From NCBI RefSeq assembly GCF_034702125.1, contig NC_085867.1, positions 49,055,898-49,119,897 of the forward strand: DNA of 64,000 nucleotides, written 5' to 3'. A program made the position numbers and the translations under genes. The notes beneath the pieces are model-generated. The model worked only from the letters and a program-made list of their open reading frames with translations. It ran no database searches and was not told the origin of the DNA. Origin of the DNA: Engraulis encrasicolus (Eukaryota; Chordata; Actinopteri; Clupeiformes; Engraulidae). Positions within the stretch are counted from its first letter, which is position 1; each line of letters starts with the position of its first letter. Below, one piece after another: positions 1 to 32,410 of the stretch.

Positions 1-269
1 TTACATGCTTCAGAAAAGCATTTTTTAGACTCACTGGTTTACTGACAAACTGCCTGCTACTGCCGCTTCCAAAGGGCTTTCACTCCATGCAGTGATTGGG
101 GTTGTGAAAGACTGACTGAAAAGCCTAGGCTACGTAAAAACTAGATGCACCAGATCCTGATTTTTAGGTAACTGCCGGATACCGGATCCACTGCTTAAGA
201 TCCTGCCGGATCCGGATCCTGTGAAAAACCCTATTATCCTGCCTTTTCCGGATCCTGATTTCTCTTCAT

Positions 270-348
270 AGTACGGCCCTCGGAGGACTTTTACAGCCCT
301 TGTAGGAAATTGAAGTGGCTCTTCGAATGAAAAAGGTTCTCCACCCCT
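270..348. mobile_element. fragment of a non-coding hAT-like repeat
   Basis: The stretch resembles the right-hand part of the repeat at 39455-39765: an 'acggccct' block, then 'gaagtggctc', then 'aatgaaaaaggttc' and a CCACCCCTGG end. The left end is missing or diverged. Confidence 0.45.
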
Positions 349-1262
349 GGTCTACACTGTCTGTGTGTGTGTTTGAGCCAACACTGTGTGCAGTCAGTGA
401 CCACTTAACTTCTAAAGGGGCCAATAGTCATGATACATGTACATTTGAATGAATGAATGAACCATCCATCCATCTTGCTTCCATGCACATTTATCTACAC
501 TCCTCAGGTATCTCTTATTGGGGGCCAAAGGGCAATCTAAAAACAATGAACACAAATCAAATCCGGGCAGCTAAGCCCAGGGGATACGTGAAAAAGGAGA
601 GGATGTCTGCACACAAAAGGGCTCTCAAAGTCACAGCAACCTTTCAGCTGGAGGGCAAGTTACGGCGAGATTAAGCCTTCCAGACACAAGGTGGACATGT
701 CCAAAACATTCACATGTGGTTCAACAGACAATTCAGTCTATAGGATGAACATTCCATCAAGGTCTCCTCCCCTGCACACATATGGGGCAGCAGTACACAG
801 TGAAATAGACTGCGGAGTACAGACGCAAAGTGCATTTGTCAAGAACCTATACTAAACTTTCAGTACATTTAAGTTTGATTTGCCGTGAATTGCTCTACCT
901 GCTAACAGCATGGCTCTCTTCAGATGGGCTCGATCATTTAAGAAAAAAAATTGTGCAGATCTCTGAAACGGCACATAGAGTGTGAGAGGCCGGCCCTACG
1001 TTTTTTTTGGTAGCTTGATTGACAGCTCTCTGCAGCTGAGAGCTGTGTGAGAGGTGAGTTCAACAGTGTGGAGAAGCTCAGCACTAATTGTCTAGTTGTC
1101 TGCACCTGTCCTTTCCTACACCCTTAACAAAATGAATGCACTTCTCTGTTGTTTTGTGTTGTTACTGCCCTGAAGAAGGCACTCATGCCGCCACGCGTCA
1201 TATTAAAAGACATTTTAATATGGTGTGCCTTAGTCAGAGAATTTGTTATCATTTTTTAACCT

Positions 1263-1389
1263 GGACCCCGTTTCTCGAAAGCAATGTTGCAAACGAGTTA
1301 GCAACTTACTAGATTTCCAATGGGTAATTGCATTGCAACCAACCAAGTCGCTGACTCAGTTAGCAACGATGTTGTCGAGCAACGCACCG
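1263..1389. repeat. short palindromic MITE, 'gtttctcgaaa' family, copy 1
   Basis: Starts with cccgtttctcgaaag and ends with gtcgagcaacgcacc, with internal 'ttagcaactta' and 'aattgcattgcaacc' motifs. Related copies are at 4646-4760, 55613-55738 and split around a palindrome at 59948-62096. Confidence 0.55.
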
Positions 1390-1764
1390 CTGAATGGCAC
1401 GTAGAGTGTTTCGCATCTGAACCTTTCAGTCATACAAATAGCAACATGGTCAGATACAAGTCGTCGTTACAGGAAATGGGGCAAGATAAGAGCCTAATCA
1501 GAAATCATTAACCATAATACGGTCTTGCTCCTCCAGACTGATTACAGATGATCTATAATGAGCAGCAATCAATCAATGAGACGTCAAAATAGCGGTCGAG
1601 CACCACTCTACTGAGACGACCTCTGCACTGTGGTAGGTGCCGATGGGCACCTTTGCACTCATCCTGCGGAATCGTCAGCTTGGGGACCAAGTGGCAGCTC
1701 GCTCTCTCCCTCTACTGCCTGCCTGGCTGGCTGGCTTCAAATGAAGCGGTGATGCTTAGCCTTA

Positions 1765-2079
1765 AGGGCCGTACACACATGTTGCTACTAGTTACTCGCT
1801 CAGCGAATGAAGTCAATAGAATGTCAATGTGTTCCAGCGAGACAATCAGGCGAGTACTGTACAAGCGATGCAATGTGGGCGGATCCAGAGTTGAAAATAT
1901 TTTATCTTTGAGCGAGGCGAGTAAGCGAGTAACCAATTGGAAAGCAGAGTTTGGTACTTCTCGCCTGTCCATTGGCAGTTAAAGCCGCAGGAACTTTCAG
2001 CGAATGTTCCATGATGGAGTAGCGAGTAGGCGAGCAAGCGAGAAGCTAGTAAATAGCAGCGATGTGTGTGTACGGCCCT
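1765..2079. mobile_element. PIF/Harbinger-like MITE, copy 1
   Basis: Terminal inverted repeats agggccgtacacac and gtgtgtgtacggccct are flanked on both sides by TTA, the 3-bp duplication typical of Harbinger elements. The interior is full of gcgag/ctcgc words. A more diverged relative is at 9808-10035. The small open frames inside are not genes. Confidence 0.7.
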
Positions 2080-2294
2080 TTAGACTAAGTAATGACAATG
2101 GATGGAAGAGACTTGCTGATGAGGGACAGTGAAAAAGGATTCCTAAGACAGCAACTTTTTCAGAAGACACAAGGGCACTTGACACAAGGTGTGTGTATGG
2201 GACATGTGCGTGTGTGTGCGTGTGTGCGCGCGCATGTATAGTGCAAGTTTGTGCAAGCCTGCCTGCAGGTGTGATGTCCTTCAACTTGTGTGAG

Positions 2295-2368
2295 TTCCTT
2301 CAGTCTCTAGGCTTTAGGTTTAATGTCCATGTTCCTTCAGTCTTTAGGCTTTAGGTTTAATGTCCATG
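2295..2368. repeat. 37-bp tandem duplication
   Basis: Two adjacent copies of a unit beginning ttccttcagtct and ending taatgtccatg, differing by one base. Confidence 0.7.
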
Positions 2369-2765
2369 TATGCACTTGTCTGTGTCGGCAGCTGTAATGT
2401 GTCAGTAGCCTGATTATCATCGACTTTCAAGTCTCTTCCGAGACTTGGTCTGACCAAGAGCATAACAATTAACATTTCCCAAACAGCATTTCACAAACGG
2501 CCTCCTTTGGTTTGCTAATGATTGTTTGCTTCCCAACAAAGTGGGAGGAGTTCCCATATTTGAGGGAACTCAGAAAGTAGTTGCATTGACTCCTGACCTC
2601 ACTGGTAGCAACGTTGAACGTTGCGTCACTAGGAGGGCACGGCCTGGCTAGTGTGTCAGCACTATATACGATATACTGCATTTATTCATGACAATCAATT
2701 ATGTAATAACAATACAGTTCTATTTGTCACTGGTTCATTTTGTTCAGTAGAGAGTGCGTAGTCTC

Positions 2766-3016
2766 TAGGGATGCACCGATACCGATACTGGCAGCATGGA
2801 AAAAAAGTGCCACCTCATACATATACTGACATTTAAATCTACATGGAAATGGGCAATAAAAATATCACAGGTGGAAAAAAACAAGGCCATGCATTTATTT
2901 TCATTGTATTTTGGTGGTAAAAGGTATCGGTATCGGTACTCGGTATCGGCAAGTACACACATTAATGTACTCATACTTGTATCGGTTTTCAAAAGAGTGG
3001 TATCGGTGCATCCCTA
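2766..3016. mobile_element. hAT MITE, 251 bp
   Basis: Ends are tagggatgcaccgatacc and its inverse, flanked by gtagtctc (2758-2765) and gtagtctt (3017-3024), an 8-bp target duplication with one change. No transposase. Confidence 0.85.
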
Positions 3017-3218
3017 GTAGTCTTTCTGTTGTGATGGAAGCTCTCGCCCAATGCTTAAATAAAATGACTCATGAATGCTACACAGCAACAAACAAAGCAG
3101 CCGTATTTGTACACTAACCGAAGTAAATATCACAATTCTTTGCAATAGTACATGAATCGCAATGCATCTTGATAGAATGGCATGGTGGCATGTGTATTGA
3201 GATGCCTATTGAATCGTG

Positions 3219-3396
3219 AACCCTTTGCCAACACCCACCCATCTATAATGGGTGCACCTCAACAGTATCACTTGATGAAGGGTCCTGATCCTACAGGGCA
3301 GTGTGTGAACCCTTTGCCAATACCCACCCACCTATAATGAGTGCACCTCGACAGGATCACTTGATGTGGGTCCTGTTCCTACAGGGCAGTGTGTGA
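3219..3396. repeat. 89-bp tandem duplication
   Basis: Two copies of a unit starting aaccctttgcca and ending cagggcagtgtgtg (3219-3307 and 3308-3396), with a few substitutions. Confidence 0.8.
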
Positions 3397-3467
3397 GCGT
3401 GGGCCAACCTAGGCATGAGAGAGTGTATGTAAGAGAGTGTGAATGTGTGGAGGAGGATGGATAAGAA

Positions 3468-4030
<563 letters not shown>

Positions 4031-4305
4031 AGATGGGCTCTGACTCATAGCGGTGTGATTTGACCGTCTGGATCTGGATGAGTGGCCTTTTCTCTCTCAC
4101 TCGGCACGTCTCTTTTTCTCCTGCTTCTTTTTCTTTCTCTCCCCGTCTGTCTCAGTCTGCAATCTCTCTCTCGCTCCGTCTGCTTTTCTGTCTTGCGTTC
4201 TTTCAATCACAGTTCCGTTGTCTGGCCTTCTAATTTTCTCTCTTTCAGACATAGCCTCCTGACCTATGTGCTTGTGTGTGAATGTGTATGACTGTGTGTG
4301 TGTGT

Positions 4306-4319
4306 GACTGTGTGTGTGT

Positions 4320-4391
<72 letters not shown>
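4306..4391. repeat. (GT)n microsatellite
   Basis: Nearly pure GT dinucleotide run. Confidence 0.95.
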
Positions 4392-4394
<3 letters not shown>

Positions 4395-4645
4395 TTACAT
4401 TCACACGACTGATGGCCTCCTACTCTCAATCTAATTTCCCATTGTCAAACCCATCAAAGCACACCAGGACCATACAACGTGTGAGGGTTTAAAGGAGGGC
4501 GCATGCGTGCATGTGTCGGAATATGCCTGCACGCATGTATACATATGTCCGTGTCTGTGTATTGTAATGAACGTTTTTATGACGATGTCACGAGTGTACC
4601 TTTCATGCTCTCTCACATGCAGCTACTCTTACATGAATGTGTGTG

Positions 4646-4760
4646 TACACGACCGGGCGTTTCGCGACAGCGTTTTTGCTAACTAAGTTAGCAACTTACT
4701 TGGTTGCAATGCAATTTCCCATTGGCAACTTACTAAGCTGCTAACTACTCGTTTTTGTAT
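4646..4760. repeat. 'gtttctcgaaa' family MITE, copy 2
   Basis: Has the family's ttagcaactta, ggttgcaatgcaatttccc and ctaactactcgttttt motifs. Ends are diverged (gcgtttcgcga). Confidence 0.5.
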
Positions 4761-4952
4761 TAGTTTATAAAGTATAAAACGGGATGTCAGCTCGATTGTT
4801 CTCTGCTATAGTAAATGAAGAATAACCCTTGTTCTCTGTGTCTGGCTGAACTGTCTGGGGAATACAGCAAATATATGAGGTTGGATCTTTACAGTATGTA
4901 TGTATCCGAGTTTGTGTTCGAGTACGTACTGATCACTGGAGGAGAGCAGGAG

Positions 4953-5535
<583 letters not shown>

Positions 5536-5541
5536 ACTGAC

Positions 5542-25291
<19,750 letters not shown>

Positions 25292-25379
25292 GGCGAGACA
25301 GGGAATCTCAGTGTCGATGTCGGGACCCGGTATGGGTATTTTTTTGCCGGGTGCGGATATGAGAGACCTGTTCCTTCTG

Positions 25380-25620
25380 AAAGATGAGCCGGGATCGTAG
25401 AGCTGAAGCGGCAAGGCTCTTCTCGCCTGTCTTTCACTCTCTCTTTCCTCTTTGGCTCTGTCTGAAACTCATTTACACTCCCTCTCAGGGCTATCCTCCC
25501 ACACTCCTGTCCACATTCAAAATGGCGCAGCCCCTCCCTGCAATCACGTCATCACCATTCGACCCTCTACAGCAGAGGGAAGGGGTGGTGGGAGGGGAGG
25601 GGTGACCGGAAAATGTGGGT
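25380..25620 (-). promoter_or_regulatory. ppp2r2a: probable ppp2r2a promoter region
   Basis: GC-richer sequence directly upstream of exon 1 with aaaatggcgcagc (YY1-like) and tcacgtcatcacc (CRE/ATF-like) near 25520-25555. No TATA box seen. The transcription start is not resolvable. Confidence 0.4.
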
Positions 25621-25851
25621 GGCTTGCCACACAATCTGTGGGCTTGCTTGCCCATGGACAGTAGGTCTAATCGATTTCGGAAAGCTCTTATTCTTGAAAT
25701 TCGTCAGAGGTCTGCATCCATTTATGTTTTAGTATGTTAAGTTGAGAGGGGATTATAAAACTCAATTTAGTCCCTACTGCCACAGTCACCAGAGGCCTTA
25801 TAGGCCTAGAGGTCTCACCACCACCACCAGAGATTCTAGGAGGAGTAGGCT

Positions 25852-26063
25852 CAGTGGTGTTGTCTACCTAGGTAGGGCCTATGCTGAATATTTGAGATTT
25901 TTTTTGAAGTGGGTATAGAGCTCTACTGTTTGTGCTGTCCTAAATAATGGATCAATCAATTTTAGGTGGTTATAGCCTAAATGAAATCCCTGAAATTTTG
26001 AAGTGGGTAGGCTATTATGCCTACCGCATAGCCTGCATTCTACGAAGATAGGCTACACCACTG
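25852..26063. mobile_element. hAT MITE ('cagtggtgt' family), copy 1
   Basis: Ends cagtggtgttgtctac and ggctacaccactg, with exact duplications agtaggct (25844-25851, 26064-26071). Interior shares aatggatcaatcaatttta with 58138-58326. Confidence 0.9.
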
Positions 26064-26183
26064 AGTAGGCTATCCAGTATCTGGTCTCACATGTGAAGAA
26101 AAACTGCATTGCCTTCATATAGGCTACTATTAGACCTGCAAATGAACACAAATTGCAAATATACAACAAGCAACCCATGATGA

Positions 26184-26187
<4 letters not shown>

Positions 26188-26256
<69 letters not shown>
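26188..26256. repeat. (CT)n microsatellite
   Basis: Pure CT run. Confidence 0.96.
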
Positions 26257-26396
26257 ACCTGAGTACATGAGTAAACCAGGGTGAAGATGGCAACTTGAAC
26301 TTCATTTGATATAATCCCACCATTAGGCTACAACATGATATTCCACTGTAAGATTTCAGTAACCTAGTATAGTGGCCTAGGCCTAGTCTACTACTA

Positions 26397-26603
26397 CAGT
26401 GTTACCCAACCTTTTTTGTCTTGTGTACCCCCTAAGTATTTTCGTTGTGCCATGAGTACCCCCCAAGTCAAGTTTTACATCACTTTCTCTATTCCAATGT
26501 AACTAAGCCCCATACATTTGTTAAAAACATTTTTTTCCAAGTACCCCCTGCAGTATGCTCGCGTACCCCTAGTGGTACACGTACCCCTGGTTGGGAAACA
26601 CTG
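26397..26603. mobile_element. hAT MITE, 207 bp
   Basis: Ends cagtgttacccaacc and ggttgggaaacactg, with exact duplications tactacta (26389-26396, 26604-26611). Confidence 0.92.
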
Positions 26604-26844
26604 TACTACTAGGCCAATGACAGCGTAATTTAGTGTGGTATTTTGCTGTCCTCTGGTGGCCGTACATTTAAACACGCTTTACTGACACTGGACTTTCAAA
26701 ACTAGGCAAGGCCTAACTTGTGTTTTTGGCTGCACATAACCTGCTGCAACAACAGCAATAAGTAAAGGGGTGAATTAAGGTAAATTGGGACACTTTTTGG
26801 TAGATTGCAAAAAAAACAAAAAAAACCTTTTAGAGGTAGGCCTA

Positions 26845-27200
26845 TACTGTGCAGGAAATGGCCAAAAAAGGTACTGCAACTATGCGGCTCATTGAGACTG
26901 GGTTGCCTATTGCCAAATTTGATATTTTCATTGAAGTTTACTATGTAATAAACTAATATGTTCCATTATGGCCCAAGTGCAGTCATTTGTGCAGCTAAAA
27001 ATGGCTATTTCTGGAAATTCAAAATGGCGGACCATGAGGAACATTGCCCTTTTCACGTATGAAAAGTGCAATTTGTCCAGTCATAATGAATACTTGGAAT
27101 TTGATGGTGGTGGTAAGTATTCATGAAAAAGGTAACATTAGTCAATGGGTAGCATGAATTCTGAAAATAAACAACTGAAAATCTTACACAGTGTACCTTT
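26845..27200 (-). mobile_element. 'aaagggacactgtg' TIR element, copy 2 (inverted)
   Basis: Same landmarks as the copy at 6099 in reverse: gcaggaaatggcc-aaaaaggtac, atggcggaccatg, gatggtggtggtaagtattc, cacagtgtaccttta. Confidence 0.75.
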
Positions 27201-27244
27201 AAATACACCAACATGTATTTGCCTAATTGTCTCCCCCATCCTCC

Positions 27245-27440
27245 TCCATGACTGAGGTACCCTGAGCATGGTACCGTCCCGCCGCACTGCTCCCTAGGGG
27301 CGCCATTGATGGCTGCCCCCTTGCATGGGTGAGGTATAAATGCAATTTCGTTGTGTGCAGTGTGCAGCGTCCACTTGTGTGCTGTGGAGTGTTGTGTCAC
27401 AATGACAATGGGAGTTGGAGTTTCCCAATGGGCTTTCACT
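27245..27440 (+). mobile_element. SINE-like body
   Basis: Begins catgactgaggtaccctgag like the SINE at 22976, and continues with the gctgcccccttgcatgggtg and caatttcgttgtgtgcag blocks found at 10936-11110. Confidence 0.6.
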
Positions 27441-27660
27441 CGCTTTCATGTCTTCATATGGCCACATGCCGGGGTCTTGGGTATATCCATGTGGAATTAT
27501 TTTCAAAAGTATAATTAATATATTAAAATCTCAGGTTCAAAAATGAGTATGAATTGACTAAGGCACTCCAAATTAAAATGTCTTTATTAATATGACAAGT
27601 CCTACATGGATATATATTTGTTTTAGACAGTTATCCCTCTTGTGGATATTTGCTTTAGGC

Positions 27661-27854
27661 CAGGGGTTCCCAACCTTTTCCAACTTGGGGCCCACTTGAA
27701 ATTGTCACAAATGTTCGGGGCCCACCTCTGACCCGATTATGTATAAAATTCAGCAGCAACACACACCAAAATGTGATTATAATTTTTAGAATATCATTTC
27801 AAGGCCCACTTGGTATACCTTCCAAGGCCCCGGCCCATAGGTTGAAAATCACAG
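27661..27854. mobile_element. hAT MITE, 194 bp
   Basis: Starts caggggttcccaacc and ends ggttgaaaatcacag, with exact duplications ctttaggc (27653-27660, 27855-27862). Confidence 0.9.
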
Positions 27855-28391
27855 CTTTAGGCATTTATCTCTCATATCAAACAAACTTGTTTATGTCTCT
27901 TCTTTGAGATTATCCTTTTTTGTGTGTTCTGTGCAGTTTGCTATTTTCCGTGGACCAGCCTTTATAAAGTCCTTTCTAGGTGTCATACCTTGCACCATTT
28001 TTCACAATCCATGTGTTGGATTCATGCACTTCATGCCCCCCTCCCCCGGAAAAAAAAATATTTTTTAAAAATGTGATTTATTCATATTGTAATTATAATC
28101 GAAATCTAAGTTTTTCTCATATCGCCCAAGCCTAAGTTCACCCTATCACAAGTCTGAGCTTCAGTCTCCTGTCCCGATCGCTCTCACGCCCATCTTCTTT
28201 CACTCCCACCGAGGCTCTGTCCTCCCAAAGCAAAAAAATATCTGGGAAATAACCAATGAGCGTTCAGCGTTTTGCCATTGACTAAGCACATATTCACATG
28301 ACATTGAAGTCCAGTGAGACTCCACTCACTACCGTTGTCATGAGGGGAAAAAAAACTTCAAGCAGACATTAGGCGAACGAACCGCAGAATC

Positions 28392-29944
28392 CAGGGCTAG
28401 ACTGGGAGAACAAAACGGCCCGGGCATTTTTTGGCTCAGACCGGCCCCACATACCGGTAATTAGCGGAGAACTGCCATTAAATTTACGTAACATATGTCT
28501 TCTAATGTGGCCTAGCGGAAAAGGTGCACAATTAAAAAAAAAAAAAACCTCTTTCATTTACCGAAAAACCCCACCATATGTGCAGTGACTTCACATTCAA
28601 TTGTTTATCTAAAATGAATCTATGAATTGGTCATGTTAGCTGGCAGAAAACCTGACAATTGAGAGAAGAGATCCCCAGCAGCTGGGGATAAATTGGCCTT
28701 ATCTGCACTCTTCAGTCCAATCAGCTCCTTGGACATACACAAAGACGGGGGGGCACACACACCTATTCTAATGTTAGGCACATAGACCTTCACTATTGGG
28801 TTTGGAGCATCTTGCTTCACATGGTGGTTTAAAAAGGTTTGCAGTGTCTGGGCGGCAAAAGCAGTTAACTTCTGCCCCAACAGTCTGGCTTGACTAGACA
28901 AGAACAGAGAGATAAATTAATGATTACAAATAATACAATACTTAAACGAAATATCCAAATTTATATTTAGCCTATTGGTAGTCAAGTGTAAAGAAATCCT
29001 GCACACTGTCTATTCCACCAACAAACTTTAATACAACATTTCGGTCATCCGATCCGACCTTTTTCTTTACACTTGAATGACAACCCCACTGGTATAATAT
29101 CCTACACACCTGCCCAACCACAGAGGTGTGCAAAAGCATCTTCTTGAAATATTTAGTAACAATAATATGCTTAGTGGCTACTCACTGGCTACTCTACAGA
29201 ATCCCCAACAGCACCATTCCACCACAAAGACAGCAATTAGCACATGCCAGTGAATATTTTGGCCTTAGAAATGAACAGAATTTACAGGAGGATTGAAATG
29301 AAGTCTCAGGAATTAACCATAAAGTTTACCATTAATCTCCATTTAGCCTATCAAAACAAATCTACACGTATATTTATCACATGGACTATAGAGAATAGGC
29401 ATATACTTACAAATCTTCATTGGTAAACATTCAACTTGGAAAAGGAAAACAAAACGAATGAAATACAGTGCATTTTCTCTGAGAGTTTGTCTTCTTCAGG
29501 TTATAAAAGCATACCTGTTTCTATGTGTCATTGTTGTCGAAATGTACATGGCAACTGAATACATGCATAGAAAACATGCTTGGCACTGGAAAGAGGATAA
29601 TTTAAGCTTTCGAATGGCACATGTCCCAGTTCACAGCCATGATGTCTATACAAACATTCATCAAATAGTGTGTGGGGAAAAAACTATGTTTTGTTGAACC
29701 GCTGTTTGCGATTTTGTGGGTGCGCTACAAGCTACGTATCGCGTTATTTGCGAGGGAGAGGGTGGCAAATGGGATGGCAAAGCATAGGCTATTTCTGGGA
29801 GGGGGGGAGGCCACCCATTAGAACCGCCCTGGCCGAGGGCCGTCCACATGACATCGTGGGCCGCTGGACAATTTTGTAAAAAAAAACAAAAAAAACTGCC
29901 CACCGGAAAAATGCCCGGTATGCCATACTGTCAGTCCAGCCCTG
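28392..29944. mobile_element. large hAT-like element, 1.55 kb
   Basis: Ends cagggctagactggga and cagtccagccctg; the inverted similarity runs about 45 bp inward (ccgggcattttt on both arms). No matching 8-bp duplication was found, so the two ends may belong to different copies. It contains the unassigned reading frame at 28620-28894. Confidence 0.5.
28620..28894 (-). pseudogene. unassigned open frame with exon-like borders
   Basis: The minus strand has ttgtctag|TCAAGCC at 28894 and a possible donor AATAG|gtgtgtg near 28765. In between it reads QARLLGQKLTAFAAQTLQTF, then a segment with PNPIVKVYVPNIRI. If the donor is not used, the frame stays open to 28620. I do not recognise a family. It could be an orphan exon, a captured gene fragment inside the hAT-like element, or chance. 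Composition is protein-like (no simple repeat), which is why it is listed. Confidence 0.25.
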
Positions 29945-31010
29945 TCTGGAACCTCTCTGGGTGATCAGGACACGGCTGGGCCATGGGTCATGATTTGCCA
30001 CCTCCCTGTTACTCTCTGACAGACATAGCCATCTGTTGGCTGTGTTGGTGTCCAGGGTAAAATGACAGAGATATATAAAAGGAGATTACGATTATAAGAA
30101 ATAATTAGATTAAATAACAAATAGTTACATAAATTCCTTCCCTGGATTGCATTCCTTGCCGAATATGAGGCATAACCAATTTAATCTCTTCTTTTTGCAT
30201 TGTTACCGGTGTGGTAGGCTACAGGCTGGTGTGTTATATGAGTGTCATAGTTTGCTGATTTTGTCACAAATGTTGCTTCTCCTTCCTCTGAGACAGGGGG
30301 GATGAAATACTTTCCTGGGTCTCACCTCGTCCTTGGTGTCCATTGCAGAGCAGGTTTGTTCACACATTGTGGACAGTCAAATTCTTCACTCCGTTTTGCT
30401 CTGACTTTCATGTAGTCTGGAGAATGGAGATGCCTAAGAGCATCTATATGTCCAATACATGTTATCCAATCAGACCGCTATCCTGATCATGAGAGAAAGA
30501 AACAGCAGGACTATCCATTGTGTATAGCCATTCAGTAGACAAACAGAATAGGAGTTTGATTTCCAGGTGACGATTATGAGGAAGTTACAATAATTGGCAT
30601 GTGTCAGGACTAGAATGTAAATGAGGGATATGGCAAAGTGAACAAACCAGTTGGTGGGGGAACACAAATACTTGTCTATGTGTTTAAATCATAGTGGATA
30701 TGAATTTATTATAAGGATAATAATAAATAATATAATAAGGATAAGGATATGATAATATATATAATAAGGATAAGGATAAGGAAATATTTATTGTGACTCA
30801 TGGCTGCACCAGTCAACTGCTCTTGGTGTAATTACATGAGATGGCCAGCAGTCGGGGCTGTGCATCTGTTGTAACCAGAGCAGAGCAGTCTGTCATCTTT
30901 GGTATGTAATCTGTACATTTTCAAAGCAGGATTTATGTTGCTTTTAAATGCCAAAGTCAATATCTAATGTAATTGGCAGGATCTTGGAATGCAGTGATCT
31001 TGTTTTCTTT
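29945..31010. other. intergenic, no gene seen
   Basis: AT-rich sequence. Contains a degenerate (ATAAGG)-type run at 30705-30785. No supported exon and no element with clear ends. Confidence 0.5.
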
Positions 31011-31029
31011 AAGTGAATGATGGAGGTGT

Positions 31030-31545
31030 GACAACTAATATTCGTAGCCTACATTCGCTGCTCAGTGGAGAGCATATTGACATATTGTCTTTGTGTGTGG
31101 TTCCCAGGCTGCACTGTGGCACAGAGGAAAGAGCTCCAGGGGGTCATAAAGGCTGCAGAGAACATTATTGGCTGCCCTCTTCCATCTTTGGAGGGCCTAC
31201 ACAGCACCCGCTGCCTAAAAAAGGCCAAGTGCATTCTGAGAGACACATCCCACCCAGGTCACAGTCTTTTTGAATTGCTGCCATCGGGCAGGAGATTCAG
31301 GTCCATTAAGACAAGGACAAACAGACTGAAAAACAGTTTCTATGCAGCGGCCATCACAGAACTGAATTTTGCATCAAAAGCATAGTTTTTATATACATAC
31401 CATTCTTTTTATTCCATTTTTTAATTTTATTTTTATTCTTATTTTTTATTTTTTATTTATTTTTGCTTCAACAAGGAATGCACAATTTCGTTGTGCTTGT
31501 CACAATGACAAATAAAAGATATTGTATTGTATTGTATTGTATATT
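31030..31545 (+). mobile_element. LINE-2 (CR1/L2 clade) 3' end fragment
   Basis: The frame 31065-31385 encodes the C-terminal end typical of fish L2 reverse transcriptases: AENIIGCPLPSLEGL, RCLKKAKCILRD, SHPGHSLFELLPSGRRFRSI, KTRTNRLKNSFY. It is followed by caatttcgttgtgcttgtca and a (TATTGTAT)-type tail to 31545. Everything upstream (endonuclease and RT core) is missing, so this is a 5'-truncated dead copy, as is usual for target-primed insertions. Confidence 0.85.
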
Positions 31546-31811
31546 GTATATTGTACATGATAAACTTTATTATTATTTTTTAATACATGAATTATTTCAT
31601 TTAAATTCAAAGTAACAAAAACAAAAAAGACTTGGAAGATGAAGAATGTACCACATATTAATATTTTGAGACAGTGTTCCATAACAAACACTTATGGAAA
31701 GCCACCTCCTGAAGATGAACAGTAAAGAATGGACCAAATAGTAGCCTGGTTCCTACCAGACCTCCGTGTGTGTGCTCTGGAGCCCCCTGGTGGCACTCCA
31801 AACACACATCG

Positions 31812-32046
31812 GTCTGGGAGCATGTGGCAGGATTCAATTTCTGGACTCAAAAAATAATGCCGAGCATTTATCACTTCAATATCACTGGCAGCTCACATTG
31901 AGGAGTCACAGGTCATATTATAGACTATATTGACGCTTTAGAGATCAACAGAAAATGGTTTTGAAAGAATTTGTTGATATTGAAGCAATAAATGCTGAGA
32001 TTATTTTTTGACTGTAGAAATGGAATCCTGCTACATGCTCCCAGAC
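31812..32046. repeat. inverted repeat, 24-bp arms
   Basis: gtctgggagcatgtggcagg (31812 on) pairs with cctgctacatgctcccagac (to 32046) with one mismatch; the spacer is about 187 bp. Weak further similarity (tagcctgg) lies outside. Possibly a degenerate MITE. Confidence 0.7.
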
Positions 32047-32242
32047 CTAGTAGTGGAGCTCACAAAGCTGTGCGGAACTACAGGTCGGGCAAGAGCCAGG
32101 CAACAAAATAGTAGCCTAACCAATAGGACTATACAATTACATTTGGCTTGGGCAGAATACAAACTCCTGGGCATTGGGTTGCCGTCCATCTGGGTTCGTA
32201 TTCTCCCATAATAATAAACAAGCTGATCTCCCTTGTGCTCAG

Positions 32243-32410
32243 ATCTCCTCTAGAATAGGAGTGTATGTGGATCACAGGGCAGGAACTCTGAGCTTCTACA
32301 GTGTCTCTAACAATATGACTCTGCTGCACAAAGTACAGACCGCATACACTGAGCCACTATATGCTGCCTTTCGGGCCTTCTCTGTCTGCAAAGTCACATT
32401 GTGTCAGTGA
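32243..32410 (+). pseudogene. orphan C-terminal B30.2/SPRY fragment
   Basis: After a possible acceptor (cttgtgctcag) the frame reads ISSRIGVYVDHRAGTLSFYS, VSNNMTLLHKVQTAYTEPLY and AAFRAFSVCKVTLCQ, then stop. This is the last third of the B30.2 fold shared by fish TRIM and NLRC3-like proteins; the TRIM gene at 37924 has the matching segment KIGVYVDHKAGILCFYKV. The PRY half and the WEVE core are absent upstream, so it cannot fold as a complete domain. An AATAAA follows at about 32453. Most likely a gene relic; it could be the last exon of a gene whose other exons were lost to insertions. Confidence 0.7.

Noticed and set aside
1320..1511. 63-codon frame starting MGNCIATNQ, like a myristoylated N-terminus
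   Set aside because: It lies within a dispersed MITE present in several copies; no homology beyond the motif.
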